A stretch of 64,000 nt of DNA, taken from contig NC_064041.1 of NCBI RefSeq assembly GCF_932526225.1, forward strand, positions 3,544,699-3,608,698, read 5' to 3'. Shown here in pieces: positions 25,301-39,183 of the stretch. Origin of the DNA: Nematostella vectensis (Eukaryota > Cnidaria > Anthozoa > Actiniaria > Edwardsiidae). The notes below the pieces were generated by a model. It had not been told where the DNA came from. It saw only the letters and a list, made by a program, of their open reading frames with translations, and did no database searches. Each line of letters opens with the position of its first letter. Positions within the stretch are counted from its first letter, which is position 1. Both the position numbers and the translations under genes were made by a program.

Positions 25301-27135
25301 ATCAATGTTTACAATCGTAAAAACGTTATCAATTTTGCAAATTAAAATGCATATTTACAATTCAAAAAAAAAACTTCTATGTTATTGTGAGCGAATTTTT
25401 GTGCGTAATAGTAAAAAAAGAATTCATTTTTGATACAATCGACATATTTCTAGTGTCTTTAAATTACCACAGTATAGTACATTTGAATATACTTTTAAGT
25501 AGGGAGGATAGTACGAACCTCTGTGTTGGAATACAAAAAGAAAATTATCTTATCAGCGAGAAAAACTTGGTAAACAATATTTTAGATATTTTGTTAAACA
25601 AGTGTGTTGTTTTGAAAACTCTGTTTTATTATAGCTGCCGACACGAACAAATCAAGCAGCGAACGCAAAATCTCACAGCAAACGAATAGTGGCGACACAA
25701 ACGAATCATCTAAACATACTTCCCACGATCAAAAATCAGTTTCGTCCAGCAGGTTATCCAGTTTAATTGAATTATCGAAAAACACCAAAAAGTCTGACCC
25801 TTTTACAAGTACCTCTAAGCAGTCAACAGCAATCTCATTAAAGATTTAATGGACAAAGTTTATTCACTTGGCGGACACGTTATGAAAAGGTTTGATGAGA
25901 TTTGCAAAGATGAACACGTGAGAATCATAGGGCTTCCTCTTACATGAGGCCAGGCGAGTAGAACAAATGAAGCGATAGAAAGAGCATCAATTTGTATAAT
26001 TAGCAGCTCCCGAGCCATACAGTACCAGTGGGTAACATGTGTTACAGGTCGTTGTGTACAAAGCTACTACACTCGCCATTTGGCAGTTTTGGTGAGACTA
26101 GAACGTTCTGAGTGAAGCAGAATTTGTGCGAGGAGCGGACTCTATCAGAGTAACTCGTACATTTGGTAAAAATTTTGACAACACAATGAAGGGCAAACTT
26201 TAAAGAAGTTGCGGGAAGTTTTGGCGCAAAAGAGCAACCGCCGGCTTGTAGCAAATGAAAGGTACGTCTTCATGACTCAATCTACACAACTAAACAAAAA
26301 GGGGGCAGTATTTGGTCTTTGTTGCCTTTAGTTGGCCAAAATATTTAGTTGAAACCAAATGATTAAACCTCCTGGTGCGAAAGTTTTGAAAACTTTGATA
26401 AACCACACAAAAACAAGTTTTAATTGCTGTATGAAATAATAAACAACCTGACAGAACATTCACACAAGCACGTAAAGCAAGAAAATATCAAAAAGCTAGC
26501 ATTTTAATAAATGCTTTTGTTTTTCTCCTTATTTTGCAGAACGGAGTTAGTTGAACGTCTTGTGGCGTGACCTCTCATCTCACCTTGAGGCAAAAAGGTA
26601 AAAGTATTACATATAGAAAGTCGAGTTTTGTCGGTTGCCCCGCATTATTCTTACGCACAAAAGGTTCTATTGTTATGCGCAGTGTATGTTTAGAGCGTAC
26701 TTCAACACGTGCTCTCGTCGCCGCATTCGGCCCGCTAAAAGGTGATAGAGAATGCCCCCTTGAAGGAGGGGAGGGGGGACATATACCGCTGATGAGGAAA
26801 CACTAGTAAAAAAGCATATGGTATTTGGGTAGCCTGCAAAAAGGCGCAGTCTCTTCGTCTGGTCTAGAAATATTGTTCTGAAATTAGTTGAATTTGTGAT
26901 CCAAACAACATGGCTTTTTTTTTTTACTTTTAGCCGTAAAATAGACACATACCAATACCCTGCGATGAATAAATGACTTATACAATGACCTATGCCAACA
27001 TTATTCTGTGCGCGCCTTTGGACGCCCACAGCTAAATCGGTCTATCACCACATGTCTTGCTTACCAATTCAGCGCTTTCATGGGTCAGTCAAATATTTGT
27101 TATGAGCAGTTTATTACATAATGCGAGAATCTTAG
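22330..27135. other. Non-coding stretch upstream of Notch
   Basis: Includes the presumed Notch promoter at its left end. No exon-like reading frame with clear protein signal on either strand; the short ORFs here are AT-rich and unconvincing, and one near 25387 lacks an ATG start. Confidence 0.5.
22795..22802 (-). promoter_or_regulatory. CSL/Su(H) consensus match upstream of Notch
   Basis: TGTGGGAA on the minus strand fits the YGTGRGAA consensus, about 515 bp upstream of the start codon. Such 8-mers occur by chance every several kilobases, so this is only a candidate autoregulatory site. Confidence 0.25.
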
Positions 27136-27435
27136 AGCGCATGTCATTAGTAGCACCGTAATGTTGCCGAGCCTTTTTATAAGTAGACAAATCCACTACC
27201 GAGTGAATCACGAATAGCACCTAGTCAGTCACTGGTATGGTACCGAGTAAATCACGAATAGTATTGAGTCAGACACGTGTAGTACCGAGTTAATCACGAA
27301 TAGTATCGAGTCAGACACGTGTAGTACCGAGTTAATCACGAATAGTACCAATCCAAAAAAATCGTTCAAGTCCTGAATTCTGCAGGTCCTGAACGCCACC
27401 ACTACAAGCACGCGCCAGCGATACGCATGCATTCA
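27136..27435. repeat. Degenerate ~21/42-bp repeat (ACCGAGT family), left part
   Basis: Units such as TAGTACCGAGTTAATCACGA alternate with GTATCGAGTCAGACACGTG, a 42-bp period. The leading part (27136-27220, CATGTCATTAGTAGCACCGT) recurs at 27634-27720, so a larger segment was duplicated. Confidence 0.8.
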
Positions 27436-27640
27436 CAATGATTCATCCTGTGCGCTTGCCTTTGTTAGTTGTACCACGTTACTCGAGCGCGCTAATACTG
27501 ACTGTTTCACAATGATTTATTCTGTGCGCTTGCCTTTGTTAGTTGTACGACTCTCTCGGGCGCGCTAATACTGAATGTTTCACAATGATTTATTCTGTGC
27601 GCTTGCCTTTGTTAGTTGTACAACGTTTCTCGAGCGCATG
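27436..27640. repeat. 73-bp tandem repeat, short block
   Basis: About three copies of a 73-bp unit with CACAATGATTTATTCTGTGC followed by GCTTGCCTTTGTTAGTTGTA. The same unit forms a larger block at 28395-28990. Confidence 0.9.
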
Positions 27641-27895
27641 TCATTAGTAGCACCGTAAGGTTGCCGAGCCTTTCTATAAGTAGACAAATCCATTACCGAG
27701 TGAATCATGAATAGTACCAATCCACTACCATGTGCCGATCAATCACGGGTAGTATCGAGTGAATAACGAAAGATATCAAGTCAGTCAAGGCTATACTGAG
27801 TGAATCGCGAATACTTCCGAGTCAGTCACGAGTTCTTCCGAGTCAGTCACGAGTTCTTCCGAGTCAGTCAGGGGTAGTACCGAGTTACTTTCGAA
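27641..27895. repeat. ACCGAGT-family repeat, right part
   Basis: Begins with the duplicated leader at 27634-27720, then degenerate units with GAGTCAGTCACGAGTTCTTC repeated three times near 27820-27870. Confidence 0.8.
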
Positions 27896-28156
27896 TAAAA
27901 AAAAAAAGAGGCGAATAACGAAAAACCAAAAAAAAAATAAATAAATAATTAAACATAGATGGATAAACAGATCTAACAGAAAGAGATTTGAAGCTCATGA
28001 CTGCCTTTTGATAAATGATAGTCATTTTCATTTAATAGCATTTGCAAAAGCTCGGACAAACGTATGAACCGTTTAGCCCTCATATCGTTGAGTGCCTCAT
28101 ATCAAGGCTTTACTAAGTGTTTTTAGTTTTTAACTTGAGAACACATCTTCTGTATG

Positions 28157-28262
28157 TACAAAAACTATAGAATACACCAAAAACTAGTATTCGACTCAAA
28201 TTTCCGTCTTCAGAGCAGGTCTGCCTGTATTTATTCTTCTGGTTCACGAACAGGACAATTTG
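28157..28262 (-). repeat. Dispersed repeat R2, diverged copy
   Basis: Minus strand CTCTGAAGACGGAAATTTGA and CGAATACTAGTTTTTGGTGT, related to the copies at 52300-52412 and 54125-54425. It lies between the two 73-bp repeat blocks. Confidence 0.6.
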
Positions 28263-28394
28263 GAATTTTTGTATTTACAAAGATTATAGAATATCGTAAA
28301 GTCTTAGTGGTGTAAAAAAAATTGTTCAAGTCCTCAATTCCGCAGGTCCTGAGACGCCATCACTACAAGCACGCATACGCATGTATTCACACGC

Positions 28395-28990
28395 ACGCGA
28401 TACGCATGTATTCACAATGATTCATCCTGTGCGCTTGCCTTTGTTAGTTGTACGACGTTACTCAAGCGCGCTAATACTGAATGTTTCACAATGATTTATT
28501 CTGTGCGCTTGCCTTTGTTAGTTGTACCACGTTACTCAAGCGCGCTAATACTGAATGTTTCACAATGATTTATTCTGTGCGCTTGCCTTTGTTAGTTGTA
28601 CGACTTTCTCGAGCGCGCTAATACTAAATGTTTCACAATGATTTATTCTGTGCGCTTGCCTTTGTTAGTTGTACGACTTTCTCGAGCGCGCTAATACTAA
28701 ATGTTTCACAATGATTTATTCTGTGCGCTTGCCTTTGTTAGTTGTACGACTTTCTCGAGCGCGCTAATACTTAATGTTTCACAATGATTCATCTTGTGTG
28801 CTTGCCTTTGTTAGTTGTACGATGTTTCTCAAGCGCACACTAATACTAAATGTTTCACAATGATTTATCCTGTGTGCTTGCCTTTGTTACATGTACGATG
28901 TTTCCCGGGTGCGCGCTCATACGAAATATTTTACACTGGTTTGTCCTATGTACGTTAGCCTTTGTTAGTTGTAGGACGTTTCCAAGGCGA
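28395..28990. repeat. 73-bp tandem repeat, long block
   Basis: About eight copies, period 73 (starts at 28561, 28634 and 28707 are exact), becoming more diverged to the right. Preceded at 28315-28394 by a sequence that also precedes the short block (27352-27435), so leader plus array were copied together. Confidence 0.93.
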
Positions 28991-29295
28991 GCGCTTGTTT
29001 ACAGGTAACACTTGGTCACTATAGGTACACCAGTGCTGCCCTACAACCCGCTACAATCCTCACCCCTATGAAACATCGTATGCCCATGCCGCCACGACTA
29101 CCTATAGAAAGTCTATATGACCACCCGTTTCTACGAACTTAGACGCGTGAGAAAATTCGCAACGCATGGTTAAGTTCAGTGGGTATAAATACTGGTGAAG
29201 TTGGTCGGCATCTTTCAGTCACAGACTAAACAATCAGTGCGTGAGGGTTAGGGTGAAACATACGCAAGCGAGTTACTTATTCTCTCTGTCTCCTC

Positions 29296-29488
<193 letters not shown>

Positions 29489-29599
29489 CTCAGTCTCTCT
29501 CTGCCTCTCAGTCTCTCTCAAATCAAAACTCAAACTGAAACTCGCAAAATGGTCAATTCTCAACAAATGCCTGAGACAAATGCCTGAGACAAATGCCTG

Positions 29600-32500
29600 A
29601 GATTGTGTAACTCAAACGCGACGACAAATTTAAGTTTGAGTTCTAGCAGACGGCAAGGCTTATCACCTTCCCGGGTTCTCTTGAGTATCAAACCGCTAAA
29701 TTCCTTCTTTTTTAAACATACTTAAAGTGTTTTTGACACGACAAAAAGTGGCTTACGGGAAGACTTGATAATCCGTCACTATTCTTATTTTATCTCATTT
29801 ATCCTTTTATTCTGCCTTAAGACATTTGGTCTCTCACTGATATGTTTTGATTAATATATAACTATACCAAGTTTAACTAAAAAAATTGAAATATAGTCAA
29901 ACACAACGAAGAGACACTACGATAAATTGACATTATAAGCCGACCATGACAAAGCCAAAATATGAGCCTCATCCGTAATTGTATTACCAATCCCAGACGG
30001 TAAATAGAATTTGAACGCATTAACACCGAATAAAAAACACGTTGACTGCGTTAAGCTTGTTACCATTTCAAGATGTCTCACTTCGAGCCAGCAGGGGGGA
30101 AAAATGGTTAACAATTGCGACACGCAACCAGAACGCCAGAGTTCCATAAAAGAACTTCGTAACATCGCACTTCAAATACACCCGGTTCCAAATTTAGTAT
30201 GGAGGGATATAAAAAAAATGTAATTGAAACTTGTTACTTTGATGTATTGTAACAGCGTTAGTTACTTGCGACCCCTACAGAGATTAGCACCACATACAGG
30301 AACGACATGATTGATATCTAAAAAAACCATTTCAAATTCCAGATGACAAAGAAATTACGGCCTTCTTATGAGCTCACAATGTAAACAATAGATCAAGCGA
30401 AGGCGTTTTTGAGTATTTGAATGGCTTATAATTTTGAATCTATTGGACTCACACCAATGTAAAAGTATTTACACGGTACGGAGGGGGAGGGGGAGGGGGG
30501 TTGAAGTCCGTGCGCCAGTTCTGCTTAGAGTTTTCGGATTTTTAAAGAATGTCGATCGACCACTCCTTTCTTATTGTTTATCATTGAAAATACAACGGGT
30601 TATCGCAAGGAAACTTAAAAAACAATATAAGAATAATGTCTGATATGTTATTGACTATATTTGATTAAAAATATTTTGGTTACTTGCTTTTATCAGCCGA
30701 TGGAAATGGATGCTTTTTTCAATTAAAGCTCCCTGCGATTAGAGAGAGGGCTAAAATTTGATATTCGCGCCTGACGCGAGGTAAACGCGCGTCACGTGAC
30801 CGCACACAACAATCCTTATACCCCCCCCCCCCCAACCCCACCCCGCCACGAACTCTCAGCTACGCCTGGGGCATCATACAAGCCGTCTGTATTCCGAATA
30901 CAGACCATTAAACCATCGGCTTGATTACTACCACCGGATAGACTTAAATAGATTACCAGGCTATTATCATATGCCTCTTGTTTCATGTAAATACCGAGAA
31001 ATGGACGCTACGCTTCCGGCTAGCATCCGTGGGGTCGTTTAGATACTGGTCGCGCCTTTAAACCACAGACTCACAAGAGTAAGGAAAAGCGACTAACAGC
31101 TCGTCTCCGTTATTCTATACGAGCTGGCAGACCCGCTTCATAACGTCCTTCACTTTTCATCACATGATCGTTGTCTTATGCAGTAAAGGAAGCTCATGAT
31201 TGAAGCCACTTAAAACCACTACCCAAGGGGTATATGCGCTATTTATATTTATAAAATCAAACGTATGGTCTGCGCTACTTCAAAACAAACAGTATAACTT
31301 TACTAATTAGACGGTATACGCATGTGGTGATTTATTGGACAAGTGCCGGCATGCGCCAAAGCTCTTTGGGCATTCCGAGTACGCCTCTATAAACACTATC
31401 ATTGTGGGATGCCTATTCAAGCGAGCTATCACTATGCTTGCTTTAGACGTTAAGTATTTTTCTACACAAAAGAACGAAAACATATGGTTCAACTCCATGA
31501 TCATTAGAAACCGATTAAAGACATAGGATCCGAATTAAACCGGATGAAAAGTATTGAGTATGCTCTGCCGGGTAAGGGCGGGGCAGGATGCAAGCTGGTA
31601 GGTATACAACACCAAGGAAATCACAAAGTCATTGCCTTTCAACGCGCATGTGAAGATTTTACTTCTTGAAGTTAACTAGAAAAAAATGGTTAAAAAACAA
31701 AACGAAATATCGAGTTTGCCGCGATTTAGCAAGCAAACCACCCAATAGAGAGATTTAGAGAACATTCAATTACATACGTACCTATTAGGCCATTCCTAGC
31801 CTAGAGCATGCAGATGAAAACCTAACCGCATTTTCACAGGTTCTCACCTTTGGGTTTTTATCTTTTTATCCGGTTAAAAATCTTGCAGTGAGACAATATC
31901 AGGAAAACGGAGTTAAGAGCTAAGGTTTCGGGAAAATACAAAACCACCGGACTTGATGAACATTTATTCCTTTCAGACAAACTGAAAAAGTTGAACAGCA
32001 AAATTTAAAGCAACTCTTGACTTAAACTCCTGCCTGACTCGAGCTTAAAGCGGTTTAGAAACATTTGTTTATTATTTCGAATATTTTAAAGTGTCAGAGA
32101 CATGCCATTGTTTTCTTGCATATTATCTAAGTATAGCAAGATCCAGAAGCCTTCTCGCATTAGAGTCATTATAATCATCATTAAAAAAATCGGATTCGGA
32201 ACGAATTAACTCTTTCGTCCTAAATCGCATTTGCGTCATCTGAAGTCCGTTACAGTTTTTAATGTTAAAACTGTAATCATCATTATTTTGGCAACTGTAA
32301 TCATCATTATTTTCGCAAATGATCGCTAATGGCGGGTAAAGTGGGTACCCTGTGTGTCGGACTAAAAAGGCGGGAAATGTTTGAACACACGCGCTTTGAG
32401 CTACCTACTGGCATGTTTGTTCCGCAGCACGCTTGTACCAGAGTGTTTATGTAAATCAAATATTCAAGCTTTTTGGATGTCCACAACATCCTGTTGCTCC

Positions 32501-35500
32501 AAACCTGAATGTACACGGTAGCTCTTCTAGAATTAAAAAGGTGCCGTGCAATTTGTTTTGGAAATCACGTCGATTCGCTATCAAGTACAAATAAACAAAA
32601 TTCCAAAACGATTTCTAGTAAAACAAACGCAGATTAAATGCGAATATGTATCACTTCTGGATGCTTGTAAAAAAAAATTTAAGGACTATAAAACATTACA
32701 AGTTAGAAATTAGTATTAGAAAAAGACCAAATATATCTATGTATTTTTCATGATGGACCACCAATTTCTCGACAAATTGAGCCCTTTTTTAATGAGCGAC
32801 CCCCTGTGTATCGGAGCGCTATGTATCTTTTATGTGATTGGTGGATGGGAAGAGCCCCTCTTTGTTTGTTAGCTCATGCATGGCGGTGAACTGGAGGTTA
32901 GTAAGCGGGCGGCGCACTACTGGGGTCGAGATGAAACAGAATGTAATTCCGTAAAATACAATAATACTACACAGGTGGCCTGCTCCCCCAAAAGATTCGT
33001 ACTGAGAACAATTTAAATGAATTCGAAATATTAACACTCTTGATGGAGCAAAGTTTCTGATTAGTATTTTGCTGGTGATTGCCCAGGGATAATTTGCAGG
33101 GCCTACTTTGAAAAGGGGTTAAAAGGAAAAGCTTTTTGTCCATTTTAAATAAAATATGGACATGCAGGCGCTGGTGCTTTGTTTTCAAAGACTTACACCA
33201 CACACTATAATAATAAACCTGGAAGTTTCGCGCGCATCGTTTTTACGAAATTTTGATTTAAGAAAACAAATATATCAAAATGCTTTTTTTTTTACACTAC
33301 CATTTTTTTTTTCGAGCTGCACTGAGCTGGAAATACAACAACAAACAGCGGGCAAGGTGTTTAATTTTTTTTTACGCGTAATTGGATTCTTGCTCAAACA
33401 ATGGGCATGCGCGAAACTCGTTGAACATGCCGGCCTCCTCTTCCATGTGGCTTTGCAGGCCTTTACTTTGTTACTCGAATAAGAAAAAAAAATGATACAT
33501 CATTTCAGTACGTGTCACAATAAGACGAAATAAAGAGGTTAGCGCTGATAAATGCATTAACTTGTGTGTAACAGCGTAATGTAAACCTGTTTACGATACT
33601 AGTACTGGAGTAAAACCATTCATACATACTCTTCAATCATTACCCACCAAATGCTTACATATCTACAGTCTATTTAATTCCAGGTTACTGAAAGTTGCAA
33701 AAAGATAAGACAACTAGCATAGTTCCATTGTTGTGTGATACATTCTGCCATATAGGAGACCAAGCCGAAAAACTAGTAAAAGTTTTAGCGATTATGATAC
33801 GTGGAATAATCTGCTGTTCTAGATTTCATCTTTATAAAAAAATTAGCTCTTTTCTAGTATCCATCTCTATAAAACAAAATGGTGCAAGAGACTAAAAATA
33901 AAAATATATGGAAACTGATTTTTAATCTAAAACCATCTGGCCAAATAGTGTATTCATCTTCTAACCGTATATTTAAGATTAAAAACTGACGTTATCATTA
34001 AAAGATTGCGTTGTTTATTAAAGTCCTAATCGGAAACATGGGCAGAAAAATAGCGAGACAAAACCATATCTTGTAAACTTGCTTTTGTATTTTTATTTCG
34101 GTACACCACAAAGCAGTGTAAATAATGTTTTGAAATATTTCCCGATTCATTAACTGAGATTAAGATACAGAGACACACTCGGTCTATTCCGTGTAGAAAT
34201 GTGTGATGCATTGTGTCCGTGCAGAGATAAGACAGCGCTTATTTCTCCATTTAAAACAACGTGTTATAGTACATATAGGGATGAAGTTTAGATAGCGCCC
34301 TTTGCTTTGCTGATAAGAAATGTTTAAGTGCATATGCATATTTTATTCTGTGTTGTTCAATTTTATTATTAGGCGCAGCATTTTATAATGAGTTTTGTAA
34401 ATTAAGAACGATATCAAATTACATAAAAAGAAAATGTAAGGAAAAGATAAGTCACATGAAGACTTATGCCTTTTTTGATAAAAATGTATCAAAAAGGGAA
34501 CGCAACAAAGTGTTAACATCCACTTTTCGCAAAAACAAGGAAAAGTCAAACCAAGAAAAACATAAGCATGAGCGATTTTCAATTAATTAAGATCGTCTTT
34601 TCTTTAACAAGACAAATTAAAATGACCAACTATTTCAAAATAGATATATTATTATTCGTGTTTCGCAGCTATAAACTAGGAATTGTATTATGTGACGGTT
34701 TCCTTTCCAAAATAAATGTATACCTTGTATTTCGCTACTATATTGTCTTATATGAGGTTTGTTTTTTGATACCATGGTAATATTTTTCTAATTATAACAA
34801 TGTCGTTATTTAGATCAGTGCGAAGACTACTTTTGCAAACACCAGTGTTCTATGGGAAAGAACAGCAAACAAATCCCGCTTTATAAATCAACATTGAAAC
34901 GAAAACGTCTTTGCTTTAAGTCTTGTTTGTTTTTGTCAATTATTCCACATCACACATTGATTTTTAAGATATAAATAAAGAGTATGACATGGAAAACAAA
35001 CAAAAAAAGATTGCAATTTTATTGCCGTGAAAAAAACGTTTATAAAAAGGTTTAAGTGGGAGACTAAAACAACAAAATAGGTGAAATGGTTTAATTCCTC
35101 ATGCCTAGAGGCTTGTTTTAAAGAAATCTCAACATGAAGTCCGAAACGATAACATCTACATTCATTCTGCGAGAAGTTAATATTAAGTATTTTCATATAT
35201 TTTGCCATTACGGTGAAAACAATTGCAAAAAAAATAATATACCATGTTGCGCGCATTACTTTCTAATATCGCTTTGAACTAAAACTGTTTTAAGCGTTTT
35301 TGTTTACTACAAACGGAAAACCTTTTGTATTTGGAATCAACCTAAATGAATAAGAAATGAGATATTTAAATTTAAGAACGGATCGCTATAGACGCTTTAT
35401 TGATGCAGATTTAAACAATCTTTTTCATACCCAATTCCGTCTAACTAAATTAATAAGTACCTCTATTATAATATAATCAACCCCGGTGTATGTATTGTCT

Positions 35501-36915
35501 TTGATTTGGAATTGATGCGAGCGAGAGTACGTTGTGAGAGTTATCAAGTCTATCAGTCCAATTTCATTTATTAAATGGCAAAGTTTTTGTTGTTGGCGGG
35601 TTAATCTGGGTCTGTTCGCTGATCTTTAGGTTGTGGCAGACCTGTGCTAAAGCGTGCCTTGCCTAGAGACACGTGCCACGACAAGAGAGTTCTCTTCGCA
35701 TGTCAAAAGCAAACAAAGGCGGACCAAACCAAAAGGTCCAAAGCCCTTCATTCCTAGACAACTGAATACTTTTACTTTTGGAATAAGAGTTCTGAGGTCG
35801 TTTTATGATTAAATTTAGCTCGGTGCTTCTGGGATCTATATATAACTTCCACCTGTGATCTGAATAGCAAAGAACGGTGGTCTAAAGGAGACAGTGAAAA
35901 GAAGCCTTTCACACAATTGTCGATATTACGGAACTTGGGAATTAAAGCCAAGTGTAATTTAAAATTGTATCTCAAGATGACAGTTTAAATACAAGCAGTG
36001 AAAACTTGATAGGTTTTAATTCCGGAGTAGTTTGCGATGTTGAGCGATCGCGGATTTTTTTTTTAATATCAATCATATGAAAGATATAGTCACAGTAATA
36101 ACGTGTAAAAGTTCCATATATGCTGCCTTTCCATATTGCCAATTATGCCTAAGTAATCTAAAAAAAGGAGTTTTTAAAGTCATATGAAGCAGTGCTTGCA
36201 GTTTAAAGTTCGGATTGTCCCCGTGGGATTTTAAAGGGCTCTTAAAACACGATCTCTATTGAAAAAAGCGAATTATATCACACAAAGCTTAGACCTTTCG
36301 CCCAAACAAAATCAATCATGCGGAACTTTGCACTTTGCGTCGATTTGTGTTACGACTCGCAAAAACCTTACTTGACATTTCAAACGTACTCATCTTTTAC
36401 CTGTAGATGTCCACTTAAATTCTAAATCCACTTAATTCATAAAATACGTAAAATAAAGCAAAACAAGGAAGTGTTTATTTTTATGAAAATGTATATTTCA
36501 CTTCAAAAATATGTGGCGTGTGAATTTACGTTTTCGTGATTGGAGTCGAAAACATAAAAATAAAATGGCTGGATGTATAGTGGTTAAATGTTGGCTTTGT
36601 TTACTGTTGATTTATAAGTGTGGTAAACCACGTAGATCACAATTACACTTGGGGAAACCTAATAATATTAAACTTATACTCCATGGTTAAACTTAAACTT
36701 CAAACTACAACAAATAAACTTTGGCGCGCGAAACTGTTTATAGATTGCAGACAAACAATTCTCCAAAACTAAGAACTCATCAGGAATACTATCATCTTTT
36801 TTTACAGAAATATGCTGAATGCGAGAAGATGTCGGTCTCGTGGGATCAAAGATCACCATGTAGTGGGAAGGAATGGATGAAGAAATTCACGAGAATCATA
36901 AAGAGGAAAACTTAC
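29600..36915. other. Long non-coding stretch
   Basis: Apart from repeat R1 at 30555-30735 and a poly-C run near 30821-30834, I see no feature. Later exons of the WAP-like gene (minus strand) would be expected here, but none stood out. Confidence 0.4.
30555..30735. repeat. Dispersed repeat R1, copy 2
   Basis: Matches 1295-1475 (CACTCCTTTCTTATTG ... TCAGCCGATGGAAATGGATG), with scattered differences and small gaps. No inverted ends or target duplication recognised. Confidence 0.7.
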
Positions 36916-37250
36916 TCGGATCTGTGCATATATTTCCACAGTCCTCGTCGCATATGCATTGGTCGTTCGGTTTGGTGCAATCTTTGATATTCTCGCAGGG
37001 CGTATGACTCCCACAATATTTAGGGTACAACTTTGCTTCTAGTCTTGGTCTACATGTTTTTCCTTCACTTGTCTTGAGCCTCTGATAATAAAATCCAGCT
37101 AAAAATCCAAATGTATGAGTTAACGAGGTGTAGACAAGTTGTATAAGAGATTTTGAGCATGTGTAGATAGAGAATCTCTAAATCATACAAACCTGCTTTG
37201 GCGTTCACAAAAATCGTCAAAAACCAAAAAATATTCAGCACACTCCACAT
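36916..37250 (-). CDS. Secreted WAP-like cysteine-rich protein, first two exons
   Basis: Exon 1 (37250-37193) encodes a signal peptide, MWSVLNIFWFLTIFVNAKA, and ends at donor GTTTGT. Exon 2 (37098-36916, acceptor TTTTTAG, donor GTAAGT) encodes a compact domain with eight cysteines spaced C-x12-C-x5-C-x5-C-x6-C-x1-C-x3-C-x3-C, ending CDEDCGNICTDP. This resembles the WAP four-disulfide core, except that the usual CC pair is CIC. WAP domains often act as protease inhibitors, but that role is inference here. The next exon should lie at lower coordinates and was not found; reading on through the donor gives a stop eight codons later, so a short form ending there is possible. First ATG used; the frame upstream of it has no ATG. 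Confidence 0.6.
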
Positions 37251-38812
37251 CGTTCCTAAAGCCTTGGGAAGGCTTGCTTTACCGCACAACTTGAAAACCC
37301 ACTACGAAACGCATCAACCATCACTACATGCCTGTTCCCGAGCGATCCGTCTGTCAGCGAACATTAAAGCGCAACACGGTCAAACTTCGAGCGAGCGATA
37401 CCAAATAATCACGTGACAGAGCTCAGCCAATCACTGCTGAAGACAGCAGGTGGCTCAGGACTTTGTTTTATTCCCGTCCACCAGTAGCGGCGAGCGGCCG
37501 AAGTCAAAACTGAATAATTTAAATGCAATTAATGCTTATTAGGGAAGCTTTGTGTATAAGATAGAACTACGCGCGTGGCAGGAGCAGGCTGTATTGTCTA
37601 CCATGTGTACGCTCACACGTGCTCGAGATCTTAGAGAAAACAAAATGTCCTACAAACTGCACTCAAAACTTGGAAACCAACTAAACTCTCGCCGTAAGAT
37701 CAGGGTAGAGGGAAGTGTATGGTGTGAAGCCAACGAGGCTGGTTATTACCTGTTAATAAATTTCGAAAAACACTTCGGTAAACATTACATATATTACAAT
37801 TCCCGCTGCGAGAGGGCCTTTAAATCTGTCAATGACTTTTTCTTAAACAAGGAAATTATTCAAAGTGGTGTTTAAATTGTACAAAAAAGAAATAACTCTA
37901 CATTACCGACCAGTATTTATGCCTTGTTACAAAGTAATTAAAAAGAGTTTTTTTTTTAGAAAAGATAAAAAAAAAAGATTTTGTTTTCTTTTACTTTGAA
38001 AGTCTCAGGTTTCTATTCTTTTGTCAAAACTACAGTCCTTTATGAATTTAGAATTGAAAAACACTATAATAACACAATTTTGTACACGAGTTTTATGTAG
38101 GCTTTGAGTTGAATTCTTTTTTAGCAACCCTATTTACGCATTTTATGGACTCGCTCATGTCATTGCAAGTTAATTTTAAGGATTTCTGCATGCGTGAATT
38201 ATCTAACAGCTGGATGAATGGATAACATTGTGACTTTGATTTTTTTATCGACTGTTAGCTTGTTAAAAGGTGAAGCAAAGACGCGCATTGATTTTCACCT
38301 GCCTACCAAACTTTTAACAGATTACGGACACAATCATAATCAGGCCATGTGATTCCATGCTTCAATTAGCTTCAGCAATTTGTTACAGACAATTAGCATG
38401 GAGAAAAGACAGCTTAGCAACACAATAAGCAGAACTGTTCAACAAAGCTTTGTATAGAGATAAAAGAGCTATTTTCTGTGATTATATAAAGTTCTAAAAA
38501 CTTATAAATTAGACCCGCTTGAGAAAGCTAGCTCGTGCCAAAGATGAGCGCGTGCCGGGCGTCAGGTTAAAAGTTTACTTAGAACACAGTAGTTTAGAAG
38601 CTTGTTTGCAATTCTAAAAAAAAGGGAAACACGGTCTTGTAATGAAATGAGCAAACTGTTGAAAAAGCAAACCATGAATAGATCAACACTGACAACAATT
38701 GCACACTTTTAAAAGGCAGGAAATTCAAGAATAAATTTAACACATTGTGCTTAAGGCTTTTTGCAAACTGATTAAGGGAAAAAAGTAAAAAGATTTGTAT
38801 ATGTTAAAAAAA
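37251..38812. other. Upstream region of the WAP-like gene
   Basis: Presumed promoter at the left end. The plus-strand open frame 37552-37875 has no ATG at its start and no recognisable domain, so I do not call it a gene. Confidence 0.4.
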
Positions 38813-39070
38813 CTAAACACACCGATACTAATAACCCAGGCCTTTGTTAACTTAAACGAAACACCGATACCAATATTTCAGGCCCTCGTTAACTTGAACG
38901 AAACACCGATACTAATAACCCAGGCCCTTGGTAACTTGAACTAAACAAACATACTAATAAGCCGGGCCCTTTGTAATTTGAACAAAACCCCCATACTAAT
39001 ATAATAACACAAACCCTAACTTGAACTAAACACCGATACTAATAGCTCGGTAACTTGGAAAAAACACCGG
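38813..39070. repeat. 42-bp tandem repeat
   Basis: About six degenerate copies of a unit with GAAACACCGATACTAATAAC followed by CCAGGCCCTTGGTAACTTGA; starts at 38821, 38863 and 38905 show the 42-bp step. Confidence 0.85.
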
Positions 39071-39183
39071 AAGTTATTATTTTTAAAGTATTATTTTGTT
39101 ACCCTCGCAACCCTCTTTATTCTCGATGACTCCAACACAGACGGCGAAAGCAAAGGAAATTTAGTTGTGGGCTTTCCTAATCT

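Noticed and set aside
25387-25689. 100-aa open frame on the plus strand
   Set aside because: Starts with GTG, AT-rich composition, no recognisable pattern.
26785-26802. CTGATGAGGAAAC as a hammerhead ribozyme core
   Set aside because: There is no stem II between CTGATGA and GAAAC.
34936-35256. 106-aa ATG-initiated frame on the minus strand
   Set aside because: Composition looks like chance translation of AT-rich DNA; no domain, and no neighbouring exon found.
37552-37875. 107-aa open frame on the plus strand
   Set aside because: No ATG at its start, no domain, and no splice signals that would make it an exon with confidence.
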